From Leucosporidium creatinivorum (lineage: Eukaryota; Basidiomycota; Microbotryomycetes; Leucosporidiales; Leucosporidiaceae): a stretch of 64,000 bases of DNA. Both the position numbers and the translations under genes were made by a program. This document shows, piece after piece, positions 1 to 11,091 of the stretch (position 1 is its first letter; each line of letters starts with the position of its first letter). A model generated the notes under the pieces. It saw nothing but the letters and a program-made list of their open reading frames with translations, did not search any database and was not told where the DNA came from. The DNA lies in the NCBI GenBank assembly GCA_001600635.1, contig BCKL01000007.1, positions 210,303 through 274,302 on the forward strand, given 5' to 3'.

Positions 1-1172
1 GCGGTCTCGGTGGTGGGTACTGGTCCATGGTCGTGGGAGTCGGCGGCCTTGGCGTGGATGGCTCCGAGCTGCATCGTCGCGACGCCGGCGCCGAGCATGA
101 GGAGCGAGAACCACTGAGTGATGGTGAGGCGACGACCGAGCATCGCGACGGCGCACATGGCGGTGATGAGGGTCTGTAGAGGTGTAAGAAGGTCAGCTTG
201 TTGATCCGTACAGCCCAAGAAGCGCCGATGAAGAGCTCACCTTGAGCTGGAAAGTGATCTGGAAGACGGGGACCGAGAGGTTGCGCGCCGCTACGTAGAT
301 CAGGTTGTTCTGAACGGCGAAGAGTACGGCAGGAATGCCCATCTTCCACCAGTCCGAACCGAAGATGTCCTCCCAAAGCATCGCCCTCAAGCCCATCCGC
401 CGCCGCCGAGTCCAGAGGACGGGGTCGGTGAGCATCTTGACGAGCTCGGGCGAGCCTGGTAGTCCATCCTTCTCCTGTACGACGGGCGAGAGGGGAGCGC
501 GAGGCCATTGAAACGTGCTGAGCGTCGAGTTCTCGGGGAAGCGCTTGAGCTTGCCTCCCTTGCCTCCTCCATCCATCTGCACGCTCAGCGTATCGGAGGG
601 GGCCATCGCCGAGCTACGACGACGGAGGTTGTTGCTGCTCTGCAGGCCGGGCGCCTGACCGTTGACCAGGAGGGAGGGAGGGGTCGTGTCGAAGGGGTCG
701 TCGGCGTAGACGTCCTTTTGGTGGACTTCGTCGGCGAGGGCGTACAGTTCGGGGGAGGGGAGGTTATGCCGAGGGGCGTGTAGGGTTGCGCGCTCTTTCC
801 ATGCGTCGCGAAGGGCGAGAAGAACGGAAAGGACCAGCTTTCCAATCTCTGCGAAGGGGCGGCGCGAAGGGCGAAGGGGTGAAGGGTAGGGGAAAGAGTC
901 AGCATGGGCTTCCCGCCAACTGTACAAAGAACGCATTGTCCACTCACCGGTGATGAGGACGGCGCTCGACGCCTTGTACTGCACTTGTCCCGGCTTCAAG
1001 TTGGCCTGGGAAACGTGAAGGCTGGTCGACGACGAAGGGAGTGTAAGGTCAGCTCTGGTGTGGTGGGTGAGCAGGAGCGACAGGCTTACATGATTGCGAG
1101 AGCGGTCGACTGCAAGCAGACGGCAGCCAAGCTGATGAGGCGGTAAGGGGAGGATTCGCGCACGCCAGTCAT
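1..1172 (-). CDS. Nucleotide-sugar transporter (UDP-galactose/UDP-GlcNAc type, SLC35A-like), 3' end cut by window
   Basis: A Golgi/ER antiporter that carries a nucleotide sugar into the lumen for glycosylation. The ATG at 1172 opens MTGVRESSPYRLISLAAV, a first membrane segment. After an intron comes a stretch with QVQYKASSAVLITE, typical of the SLC35A family's first helices. A long hydrophilic loop (about 90 residues, rich in S, P and R) follows, then VQNNLIYVAARNLSVPVFQI, the family's most diagnostic motif (VQNNLLYVAxxNLxxxxFQVxYQLK). After the intron near 181-242 the reading continues TLITAMCAVAMLGRRLT and AGVATMQLGAIHAKA before running off the left edge. The large loop between helices is longer than in most relatives. 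The family is clear; the substrate (UDP-Gal, UDP-GlcNAc or CMP-sugar type) cannot be told from this part. Confidence 0.85.
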
Positions 1173-1707
1173 GGTCGCCTCGAGTGAGTCCTGCTTCAGT
1201 TGAAGGCGAGTCGAGGTAGGCAGCAGCTGCTAGGACGAGGTGGATAGGTGAAGGGAGAGCAAAAGAGCTGCCCTCTGTGCCAACTGAGCCTGCCTGCAAG
1301 CGAAGTCGGGAGTAGCGAGACCAAGTCTCAGGCCGAGCTGGGAGAGGGGGCTGCCCCTGATCCTTCTCGCCTCCCGTGAGCCGCTCTGGGCAAGCAATTG
1401 AGGACTAAGCAACGAATTGCCTCGATTAGCGCGGCATTAGAAAAGGACGAATTGGGGTAAAGGGAAGAAGGGGGGCTGGACCGAGACGGGGCTGGCTTCT
1501 CCTTCCGCTCTGAGCGATGGACCATGTCTCTCCCTGAATCCGTCATGGAGCTCCCGACCGACTGCAACATTACTCTTCGACTCAAGTGCGATCACCCTCT
1601 CCCATCACAATCTCTAGAGTCTGTAGCCAAGCTTGCGAGCTCCCAGGGAGGCCGGCTCGCTCTTACTTCGCCTTTTCGCTGCTCCTCCGCTCGTCCTGCA
1701 CCTCACC
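1173..1707. other. Intergenic region between divergent transporter and HtrL/YibB genes
   Basis: 535 bp with no supported gene. It must hold the promoters of the two divergent flanking genes. Open frames here are short and lack fungal splice structure. No TATA-like element stands out. Confidence 0.5.
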
Positions 1708-3433
1708 ATGACCTCCAGCGCGGCCCAAGTTCACTTCAGATCATTATCAGGCTCCACCATGAGCCGTCGCCCATCCGTGAGCTACCGCTCGTCGCTGGAC
1801 CTCAAAGCCGACGAGGACGACGCACTGGACCACCAAGCGCTGCTGCTCAACAGCTCGGCTCGGCCTACTCGACTACCACGCACCTACCGCTGTCTCCGTA
1901 CTAGCGCTTTCCTCGGCTGGACCCTCTCCTTCCTCCTCCTCATCGTCCTCGTCGTCAGCCATTCGACCATGGCGCCCGAGATTCCTCGAGTGGACCTTCG
2001 AGGGATGGCATTAAGCGGTGGGAAAGCAGTGGTGGGAGCGAAGGAAGTGGGAGTAGCTGCTACGGTGCTCAAGGACCTACCGCAGGCGGACAAGGCGGTC
2101 GCGGCGGGCCAGAAGGAGCTGGCGTATCCTCAGCGAGCAGGAGGGCTGCAGTCCCGAGTGACTATCGTTTCGGGCTTCTACCGCATCGACAGTGGAAAGA
2201 AGCATCGTGTTAGTGGTGAGTGCTGGTTCTTCCCTGCCATCGTACTCGCCGAGGACTTGCACGAGCGAGGGCTGACCTCCCCCACTTCGGCGCTCTCGCT
2301 GCAGAATACCACGAGTGGCTCACCACCTTCCTCCACTCGGTCGAGCTTCCCATCGTCTTCTACTGTGCTCCCGAGCTCCGAGCCTACGTCAAAGGCCTCC
2401 GTGGCAGCAAGGTGATTGCCCGCCCCCTTCGCCGAACCTCCTTCTCCCCGTTAACTTTCGCTTTCTCCCACAGCCAATCACCATCATCGACGACTACGAG
2501 ACTCCCTTCTCCATGCCCCCACTGGAGGATCTCGGAGGTCGTGAATGGGCCGTAGCACAGCACAAGATCGACCCCGAGAAGCACGTCCATGTTCCCGACG
2601 TCTACGGCATCTGGACGGCCAAGCCTTGGATCGTCAAGCATGCCAAGGACCTGGATCCGTATCACTCGGAGTACTTCTTCTGGGTGCGTGTTGACCTGCT
2701 CTCACCCTCTCGTCGCTCGCAGCTGACCCTCGCCTTCCTTCCTCGCAGGTCGACGCCGGCGGCTTCCGCGAATCCAACGTCGTGCACTCGTTTACCGGTC
2801 TCGCCTCTGCGCTGGACAAGATCTACTCAACAGTACCAGACGACACTCTCATCCTTTCCGCCACGACGCTTCCCTTCGAAGCAGGCTTGGACTACGTCAA
2901 GGGCGCGAAGAAGGGCGGCGAGCTGGATCGAGGAGATAGGCTACAGGGCGGGTGGTATGGAGGGAAGAAGAGTGGTGTGGATTGGTGGGAGAGGGAGACG
3001 ATGAAGGTTACTGTGTTGCAGGCGGCTATGCAGAAGTGAGTTGTTCGGCGCTTTCTCGCTCTCCTCTCGCGAACGTCGAGCTGACTCGACCTCTCTCCGC
3101 ATCGCAGGTTCGCCGCCAAAGAACAACCCGTCTGGACCCAAGCCGCCCGTCTCAACTGGCCCAAGATCTACGTCCAAGTGCGCCTCACCCCTCCTTCCCT
3201 CCCGCCTGCTTCTCGCTGACCCTCCTCCCCCCATCTCGCAGAACATGGCCTGGCGCACCGGCCCCGACTGTGGACCCGACATGTGGTTCGCGTTCGAGCA
3301 ATTTGCTGATGGAGATGACTGTGATATCCCTGCGTGGAGTGGTCCGGACTATGCGAAGGAGCTGGAGGGCGCCGAGATGGGCTCGTCGGCGAAGGGAGGA
3401 AAGAAGGGCGGTAGAGGGCAGCAGAGGCGGTAG
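1708..3433 (+). CDS. Type II membrane protein with HtrL/YibB-family domain
   Basis: Six exons: 1708-2215, 2305-2411, 2474-2683, 2749-3035, 3108-3177, 3242-3433. The spliced length is 1374 nt, giving 457 aa, and every junction keeps frame. The N-terminus is a hydrophilic tail with one hydrophobic segment near residues 90-110 (FLGWTLSFLLLIVLVVSH), so the rest probably faces the secretory lumen. From about residue 160 the protein matches the HtrL/YibB family: VTIVSGFYRIDSGKKH, YHEWLTTFLHSVELPIVFYC, YGIWTAKPWIVKHA, SEYFFWVDAGGFRE and WRTGPDCGPDMWFAFEQF. The family is named after the enterobacterial LPS-locus gene yibB and is thought to be glycosyltransferase-like, but no reaction is established. 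The WVDAGGFR stretch resembles a nucleotide-sugar-binding acidic motif (inference). The tail is Lys/Gly/Arg-rich. The gene is divergent from the nucleotide-sugar transporter, which fits a Golgi role but does not prove one. Confidence 0.85.
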
Positions 3434-4085
3434 AGAGGTGGTGGTGGTATGTTGGTTTTGTGAGCATTTGCATGTTGTAACTCTCGTTCGCGCTAGGCGC
3501 TCTCACTTCTTACACCCGACTCGCTGAGGAGCTCGCGAATCGGCGTTAAACCGCTCTGTTGCCAGCGAAGCTCACTCTGCTTGAATCAGCTACTCGGACT
3601 GAGCGGTGCTCTAGCTTGGCTACGCCAGCGAAGCTAGACGGAGGGCCAAGCCAAAATTACTAGGCCGGCGCCGAAGCCAGCAGCCAGCCATCTCGCCCGA
3701 CGAGCCTCTCGCAATAAAGCTCCTTGCTCGCGCTCGTAGGAGAGAGTACAGCGTGCTCACCATTACCGAGCCATTTCTGACGAGGCTCATCGCTCAGCTG
3801 TAGCGTTCTCGCATCGCGGAGCTCTCGCTCGGCTCTCCCGACTTCGGCGAAGGATTGAGTAACGACGAGGTGTATAATTGCGAGGGGTTGACAGTGACGA
3901 GCACTGTCGGGTGAATAACTAAGAGAGAAAAGCGCACAGAGGAGGAACAAGTTGGAGGTGGACATGGGGGGTACGGACGATTTAAGCTGCGAGAGGGAGG
4001 GAGAGGGTCAGCCGAGCCGAGGGGCCAAGGGAGAGGGAGGCGACGAACCATTGCAGAAGGAAACCTGACCAGCAGGAATTCTCGA
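3434..4085. other. Intergenic region between convergent genes
   Basis: 652 bp between the 3' ends of two convergent genes. A 101-codon minus-strand open frame (3660-3965) begins with a short hydrophobic stretch but has no intron pattern or family match. I treat it as chance. Nothing else is recognised. Confidence 0.4.
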
Positions 4086-4952
4086 TTAAGCGTGCTGGGT
4101 GCAAGGCTGGCAAGTGCCGCTAACGCAGAGGCCCTTGGCGGGGATGCTGGGAGACCGTAGAGCGAAGGTCAGCGAGCAGCTCGGTCGAGGCGGAGGGCGA
4201 CGAAGCCGGAGACTCACCAGAAGAGGGTGTTGAGAGTTCCCTGATTGCACTTCTCTGCCAAGCCGACGCGAGTAGCCGTGGCAGGAGGGCGGCAGCGCGA
4301 GTTGGTGCAGGTGTAGCCCATAGTCGCATCGCAGGGGAAGTCGGCATCGCAGTAAGCCTCGGTGGTGGTGATGGGGCACAGGCGAGCGCACTTCTTGTTG
4401 ATGCAGGTGAGACCAGATTGGCTGTTCGAAGTGAGTACATGAGTCAGCTTCCGCCCTTCTCGGCGAAGAGCTCGAGCGCCGAACTCACCAGCAGACGCTG
4501 TTGGTGGGGTCGCAGGAGGCTCCGAACGCGGCGGTAGCAGGGCAGACAGGGAGGGGGGAGGTATCTCCACGGTCAGCGCCCACGGCCGAAGCGGTGGCTT
4601 GAGGGTCGGCCGCCTCGGTGTTGGAGATGGTGATAGCTCCGGTCACGACGTCGGGGACGGCGGTAGGGAGGGTGTTGGTGGAATCGGTGATGGTAGCACT
4701 GGCGGCAAGCGACGAGTCGAGGTCACGGCGTCCCCTACAGCGATGGAACAAAGTCAGCCCTTCGCTCCCGCTTCCCGCGTCTCGTCTCCCACTTTCGGCT
4801 GCTTTCGTCTTTCGCTCGTCCTGCAGCTCGAGGAGGTCAACTTACCATGCACGCTGCTTGCGAAGGTGAGCCCTGTTGATGTTCTGGTGGCTGTCCTTGG
4901 CGGAGACGGTGAAAGCGAGAGCAGCAGCGAGAAGGAGTGAGACAGCGCGCAT
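4086..4952 (-). CDS. Small cysteine-rich secreted protein
   Basis: Four exons on the minus strand: 4952-4846, 4734-4489, 4421-4218, 4146-4086. The spliced length is 618 nt, giving 205 aa. The N-terminus MRAVSLLLAAALAFTVSA is a clear signal peptide. A Ser/Thr-rich, cysteine-free stretch follows (about residues 25-105). The last 90 residues contain 15 cysteines in a CxxxxC-type spacing, for example SGLTCINKKCARLC, CDADFPCDATMGYTC and CVSGTCQPC. An odd cysteine number suggests that one cysteine is free or that the protein forms a dimer. There are no transmembrane segments and no GPI signal. The layout matches small secreted cysteine-rich proteins of fungi (cell-wall or effector-like). I recognise no named family, so function is unknown. 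Confidence 0.75.
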
Positions 4953-5716
4953 CTTTGGAGGAGGGGAGAGGGAGAGGGAGTTGCTGAAGAGCGGTGTAGG
5001 GGAAAGCGAGTGTGTGGACGGTGTGTTGGAGGCTGGAAGAGCAAGCAACGACCGGCGTTGAAGGCGAGGCGAGGGCTGGCTGAGGAGGCGGCTGGTCGGT
5101 GGTGGGAGGAGCAAAGAGCGTTCAAGTTGAAGAGGGAGGAGGCAGAGGGGCTCGGCGGGACTCGACTTGTAGAGAGGTACTCAGACGCTCTAAACCGGCC
5201 TCGTATAGGATGGCAAGTCTCAGCCCAAACCGAGGTACGCTCGACCTGAGACAGCCATCCCTTCTCGATTCGGCGCGCCGTCGTCCCGCCCCTCCCTTCT
5301 CGCCCCTCCTCTGCGACGGCCTGTTCGTCGGCTCAGGCAAGGCGTGCATCCAGCCATTGCAACTGGCAATAAACCTGGAGATCAATCCATTGTATCCCCG
5401 CGCTTTGCCTCCTGCTTCTGGAGCCTCCCAAGACTTCGGCTCGGCTGGCCTCTTGCGCTTAGTTTTCCAGCCTCTCTCTCTCCCAGCATCCTCCTCCAAG
5501 TCCTTTGCCGCCTCTCACACTTCTTCCGTCTTTCTCCTCCCCCCACCAGCTCCGTCGAGCAACCACGCTCTTTCCTCCCTTTCCGCGACTCAGCCTCAAT
5601 CGACTTGAGCTCGCCGAGGTACGCTCTCTCCCCCCGCTCTCCTTTGCGTCTTGCAACGAGCGAGCGAGGCTGACCCTTCTCTTGTCACAGTGTTAGCTTT
5701 GATAGCACACTCCGCT
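4953..5716. other. Intergenic region (promoters of two divergent secreted-protein genes)
   Basis: 764 bp between the cysteine-rich gene and the PIG-L gene, both reading outward. It is rich in CT/GA tracts (for example around 4970 and 5460-5600), as is common just upstream of fungal genes. No supported coding region. Confidence 0.4.
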
Positions 5717-8700
5717 ATGGTCTCCTCTTCCCGCACTTCCGCCTCGGGCTTCTCCCTCGCAACCCTCCTCGTCGCCTTCGCTTGCCAGCTCTCCCTCGTC
5801 TCTGCCGCCGTCTTCACATGTACTGGGTAGGTTGTTCTTCTTGTTCGATGTAAGATGGCATTTGATGAGTGAGGGGGAGGCTGCAGGTTGCTCTTCGCCG
5901 ACTTCGGCGATGCCTCGATCGCTTATGAACTCAGGGCTTACCTTGCGCATCTCGCCTACAGTGGAACGGTCTACGTTGTAGCACACGCCGACGATGATCT
6001 TCTCGTAGGTCTGGTGTAGTGTGGTGCAGCCTCCCCATATGCTGACCTTCCCTCGCCTGCAGTTCCAATCCCCCGACCTCCTCACCGACATGCAGAGCTC
6101 CAAGTGCGTTACCACGATCTTCCTCTCTGCCGGAGAGTCTGGTACCACTGGCGACTCCTACTACCGCGCACGGGAGAGTGGGAATGAGGCTGCCACCGCC
6201 CAAATGGCCGGCGTTGCCGATTCGTACTCCGAGCTGACCGCCATCTTTGGCGGTCAGCCGGCCCTGGTTCGTACTCTGGTCGGCGCACCACAGGTTCAGA
6301 AGGTTTGGCTCCGCTGCCCCGACGGTGACGTTCCTGGAACTGGTGAGTGACGTTCCTTTCCCCTCCTCCCGAGCGCCGAGAGCTGACTCGTCCCTTCGCC
6401 CGCCGCAGGATTCGCCGTCAACAACTACCAGACCCTACGCGCCCTATACTTTGGCTCCATATCTACCATCACCAACAACCCCGGCACCGCGACCTACACT
6501 CTTGCAACCCTCAAGCAGACCATCGCCGAGATCCTCACGGCGCGCCAGCCCGACAACGTTCGCACGCTTGACTACCTGTCGGACTACGATGGAGGAGATC
6601 ACTCGGATCATCTCACCACTGCTCGTATTGTCAAGTCGCTGGTCGGCACTTACGCTCCTAACGCTGGAATCGCTGGCGTGAGTTGCGCTCCCTCCTTCTC
6701 CTTCTCGCCCTTCACTGACATTCGGGTCATCCTTCGCAGTACATGGGCTACCCTGTCCAGGCGAGTATTTGAAGTAGCAAGCCTCCTCGCAGCTCCCGCT
6801 GACCGAGTTTGACCCTCACAGAACTTCGCCCCTACGATGGACACCGGCTCGTCCAGCTTCCTCGGCAAGACCGCCGCCTTCTTCTCCTACACTCCCTACG
6901 ACTCGGGAGAGTGCCAGTCCTACGAGTCGTGCTTGAGCAACGGCCGCGGAGAGGCCTGGTGGCTCACTCGCCAATACGTCGTCACCCCCGAGCTCGCCGA
7001 GGCCTCCTACATCGGATCGGCGCAAACGCCCGTCACTCTCCCCAACAGCACCAACATTGCTCGCATCGCCAAGCCCGCCTGCTCCTCCGAGGGATCGCTG
7101 CAGCCTTGTACCGCTGGAATCGATGGAGTCGTCGGAGGCTACCCTGGAAACTACGCCGTCGAGTGGTCGAGTAACGCCGAGACGGTCGGCGCGACCTACA
7201 CCCTTACCTGGACCACCCCCTACACCATCACCGACGTCGCCCTCTACGATCGTCCCAACCAATACGGTGAGCTTTCGTCCGCTCTCGGCGCTCGGACTTG
7301 AAGCTGACCTTCGGCTCTCTGACAGACTGGATCAAGGCTGGAACTCTCACCTTTGCCGACGGCAGCTCGGTCACCTTTGGAGCTCTTGCTAACGATGGAT
7401 CCGCCACCCTCATCAACCTGATTACGCCCGTCATCACCAACTCGGTCAAGCTTACCGTCACGGCCGTCTCGGCTTCCACTGGCAACGCCGGACTCGCCGA
7501 GTTCCAAGCGTACGGAGCCATCTGCTCTGGATGCGCCTTCAACTCGACCACTTCCGCCTCGACCCTCACTTCAACTGGTTTCGTCGCCGGCAACGGAGCC
7601 TTCTCGGACCTCGCTCTCCAGGCCACCGCTACGGCTTCTTCGTACTCGACTGGACAAGGACCCGAGAAGGTCAACAACGGACTTATCGGCGGCTACACCG
7701 ACGACGACCCTTCCAACTACATGAACGAGTGGGCTTCCAACGGCGAGCTCGTCGGCGCTTGGATCAACCTCACCTGGCCCGCCTACTACATGGTCGACTC
7801 GCTCATCTTCTACGACCGCCCCAACGATGGCGACTGGGTCACTGGAGGTCACATCGACTTTGACGACGGATCCTCGGTCAACGTTCCCGCCCTTCACGAT
7901 GACGGCTCGGCGACCATCGTCAACCTCACCCAGGCCGTCAACATCTCGTCGCTCCTCTTCACCGTCACGAGCGTCGGGCCTTGGTCGAACTCAATCGGAC
8001 TTTCCGAGATCTCTGTCTCTTACTCGCAGTGAGTCTTGTTGGCCTCGGCGCTGCTTCTCTTCTTTCTTCAGTCGCTAATCTCGACCTTTCGTAGAGCTCA
8101 AACTCCCGTCAACATCACTGCTCCTCTCTACGTCGCTACCAACACCACCATCACCGGCAGCAACTCGACTACCGCCATTCCCACGATCGACACAACTTTG
8201 GATCTCGCTCTCAACTCCACTGCTCGCGCCTCATCCTACTCGACTGGCCAAGGACCCGAGAAGGCCATCGACGGCAAGATCAACGGCTACAAGGAGAACG
8301 GCTCGGGCGACTACACCACCGAGTGGGCCTCCAACGGCGAGAAGGCGGGAGCCTGGCTCAACCTCACCTGGCCTGCTCCCATCGCCGTCACTCAGGTTGT
8401 CCTCTACGATCGTCCCAACCTTTCGGATCGCGTGCTCGGCGGTACTCTTACTTGGTCCGATGGCACTTCGAGGAAGTTTGGCGCGCTCAACGCCGACGGC
8501 TCGGCGACGACCATCAACCTGTCGAACCAGGTCAACACCTCGTCGCTCCTCGTTACCATCACCAGCGTCTCGTCGACTACCAACTCGATCGGACTCGCTG
8601 AGGTCACCGTCTTTGGTCCTGGTGCTCTGTAAGCTTCCTCTTCTGTCCCCTTCGGCGCCGAGCTCGAGCTGACTCGTTCTCTCGCTCCAAAGGGCGAACA

Positions 8701-10768
8701 ACGTCACCTCCACCTTCACCAACTCGACCACCAGGTGAGTTTCTCGAGTACACGACTCCCTCTTTCCTCGCCGAAGCTGACCTCCCCTTCTCTGATCGCA
8801 GCGCCAACGCCACGAGTACTTCGACTTCCCTCAACTCGACCGTCTCGGCTACGTCTACGCTCAACTCGACCCTCTCGGCGAATGCCACGGCTACCAGCAC
8901 CCTTTTCAACGCGACAGCCTCGGCGACTGGCCTCGCCAACTCGACGTCCTCCCTCCTCAACTCGACCATTACCGCCACCTCGCTCCTCCCCTCGGCGACT
9001 CTGAACTCGTCGAGCATCGCCAGCTCGTCCCTCGCCAACGCTACCTCAGGCATCGCCAACGCCACCTCGACCCTCGCCAACGCTACATCGACCCTCGCCA
9101 CCGCCACATCGACCCTCAACGCGACCCTCCCCGTCGCCACCGGACTGAACGGAACGGCGACCCTGTCGGCCAATGCTACGCTCCCTACCCTCTCGGCCAA
9201 CATCTCGCCGAACGCTACAGCTATTCTATCGGCCAACAGCACTCTTCCCACCCTCTCCAGCACCAACTTGACAGGCATCCCCGCCTCGGGATCTGGCTAC
9301 TCGACCATCCTGACGAGCAACACGACCTCCTCGAGCGCCTCATCGTCAGCTACTGGTTCCGCCAACGCTAGCTCGAGTGCACTTCCCTCGTCCTCGGCCA
9401 ACGCGACCTTGAGCGCCCTCCCATCGTCTTCGGTCAACGCCACCTCGAGCGCCCTCCCCTCAGCCTCGGCGAATGGTACCTCCAGCGCGGTCCCTACGAC
9501 TTCCGTGAACAGTACTAGCTCTTCCCTGGCTTCGTCAGCCGCCAAGTCGGCTTCAGCCTCGGCCAGTAGCGTCTCGAGCGTTGTGTGAGTTTTCGGTCGC
9601 TCTCTCGGACGGCGAACAGCCGCTGATCTGTCTTCTCGTTTCACACACAGCTCCAGCATCGCTTCGGCCAATTCCTCTTCGGCATCTTCTGCCGCCAGCT
9701 CAGCGTCCAAGGCCTCGTCGTCGTCCGTATTGGCCAGCATGTCCTCCGTCAGTTCGGCAGCTAGTTCAGCCTCCAGCGCGGCCTCAAGCTCGGCCTCCGT
9801 CAACGCCTCAGCCGCCAGCGCCTCTGCAGCATCGGCCTCCTCGGTGGCCAAGGCATCGGCGAGCTCCGCCTCGGTCGCTGCTCAGAGCTCCCTCTCGGCG
9901 GCGGCTCAAGCTTCGGCGAGTTCCGTGGCTCAAGCTTCGGCGAGTTCCGTGGCTCAAGCTTCGGCGAGTTCCGTGGCGGCAGCCAGCAGTGCCTCCGTGG
10001 CATCGGCTAGCAGTGCTTCTGTGGCTTCCGCTTCGTCCGCCAGGTGAGTCTTCTCTTTTCCTCAACTCCCGCCGAGCTCGGCTGACCTCCTCCCTCTTTT
10101 TCATAGCGCCGCCAAGGCCGCCTCGTCAACCTCGATGGTCGTGACCACTCGCTCTTCGTCTTCGACTCTGGCATCCTCCACCGCGGTCAAGCCCACCAGC
10201 ACTGGACTTCCCACCGCCGCAGCTCAAGCGACGGGAGTGAACATCGCCCTCTTCGGAACCGCTACGGCCTCCTCCTTCCGCACCTCATCGCCTCCCAAGG
10301 GAGTCAACGATGGAGAAGTTGGTGGTCTCTCGATGTGGGGTCTCGGCGACGCCTCTACCGAGTGGTCGACTGGCAACAAGAACTTGCCCGCGTGGGTTCA
10401 GCTCAACTTCACTAGCAACGTGAGTTTTCGACGCTCTGCTTCGACCTTCGCGGCTCGACAGCTGACCTCTTCACCTGCAGTACCTCGCCAAGACCATCTA
10501 CCTCTTCGCGCCTGTCAACACGATGAACACGATCAACGCCGGCACCCTCCTCTTCTCGGACGGAACCTCGCTCCCCGTCAAGGCGGTCTCGAGCAGTGGA
10601 ACCGCCGTCCCCCTCGGTCCTGCTGGCAAGACGTTCAGCTCTGTGCGCTTCACCATCACCGACGTGGGCATGCTCGGCAGCGCCGTCGGCCTCAGCGAAA
10701 TCAAGATCTTCAACGCTGCCGCCAAGACCTGTAGCTTCCTGCAGCCCAACTGTCTCGTCTCATTGTAG
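5717..10768 (+). CDS. Large secreted PIG-L/LmbE-type deacetylase with galactose-binding-like repeats and Ser/Ala-rich linker
   Basis: About 13 exons and roughly 1,400 aa. A signal peptide (residues 1-30, FSLATLLVAFACQLSLVSAA) is followed by a PIG-L/LmbE domain (about 38-300) that carries the metal-binding motif AHADDD (residues 44-49) and the second motif HSDH near residue 200. PIG-L enzymes remove the acetyl group from GlcNAc of GPI precursors or related glycoconjugates; this secreted version more likely acts on wall or extracellular polysaccharide (inference). Three similar domains follow, each with an EWSSN/EWASN...LTW...YDRPN core (7130-7520, 7600-8030, 8200-8630), resembling F5/8C-like galactose-binding domains often found with fungal secreted PIG-L. 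Then comes a 500-residue Asn/Ser/Thr then Ser/Ala-rich stretch with dozens of N-x-S/T sites, and a fourth, more divergent galactose-binding-like domain (10230-10740). Introns include 5827-5961, 6005-6062 and 6761-6821 (GC donor). There is no GPI signal at the C-terminus. Confidence 0.85.
9904..9978 (+). repeat. 24-bp perfect tandem repeat, three copies, in coding sequence
   Basis: Three head-to-tail copies of a 24-nt unit (CAAGCTTCGGCGAGTTCCGT plus GGCT), encoding AQASASSV three times in the Ser/Ala linker of the PIG-L protein. The copies are identical at the DNA level although the surrounding Ser/Ala codons vary, so the expansion is recent. Confidence 0.9.
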
Positions 10769-11091
10769 AGGTGAGTTTTTGATTCTCTTCTGTGTCTCTG
10801 TAGCCCTTGCTGACTCGTCTGCTCCCTCTGCAGTTCGTTTTGAGCTCGGCTCGGTCGTTCTCCTTTCCTCGCATTTAGTAGCTGTCGTTCGCACCCAACC
10901 CACTGTCCACCCCATTATGTAGCCCCCACTAGCATCTAGATACCACCTTTCTATCAATACATGGAACTCAACCACTCGTTCACTATCTACACGCCGAGAG
11001 CGGGCGAGCAGCGAGTCGACCGAGCTCTCGTTCTCGATTTGACAAGTGCGAAGGAGAGAAGTCCTGGAAGTTGGACGTGAAGTTGGACGTC
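10769..11091. other. 3' flank of the PIG-L gene
   Basis: Directly after the stop codon, 10770-10832 looks like another intron (GTGAGT...GCTGAC...CTGCAG) in the 3' untranslated region. The remainder shows no coding signal. Confidence 0.4.

Noticed and set aside
193-1299. 368-codon minus-strand frame with an apparent start at 1299
   Set aside because: Its first ~200 codons read through two introns of the transporter in the wrong frame; the correct start is 1172 with splicing.
3660-3965. 101-codon minus-strand frame with a short hydrophobic start
   Set aside because: No splice pattern, no family and no ordered domain; located in a convergent intergenic region.
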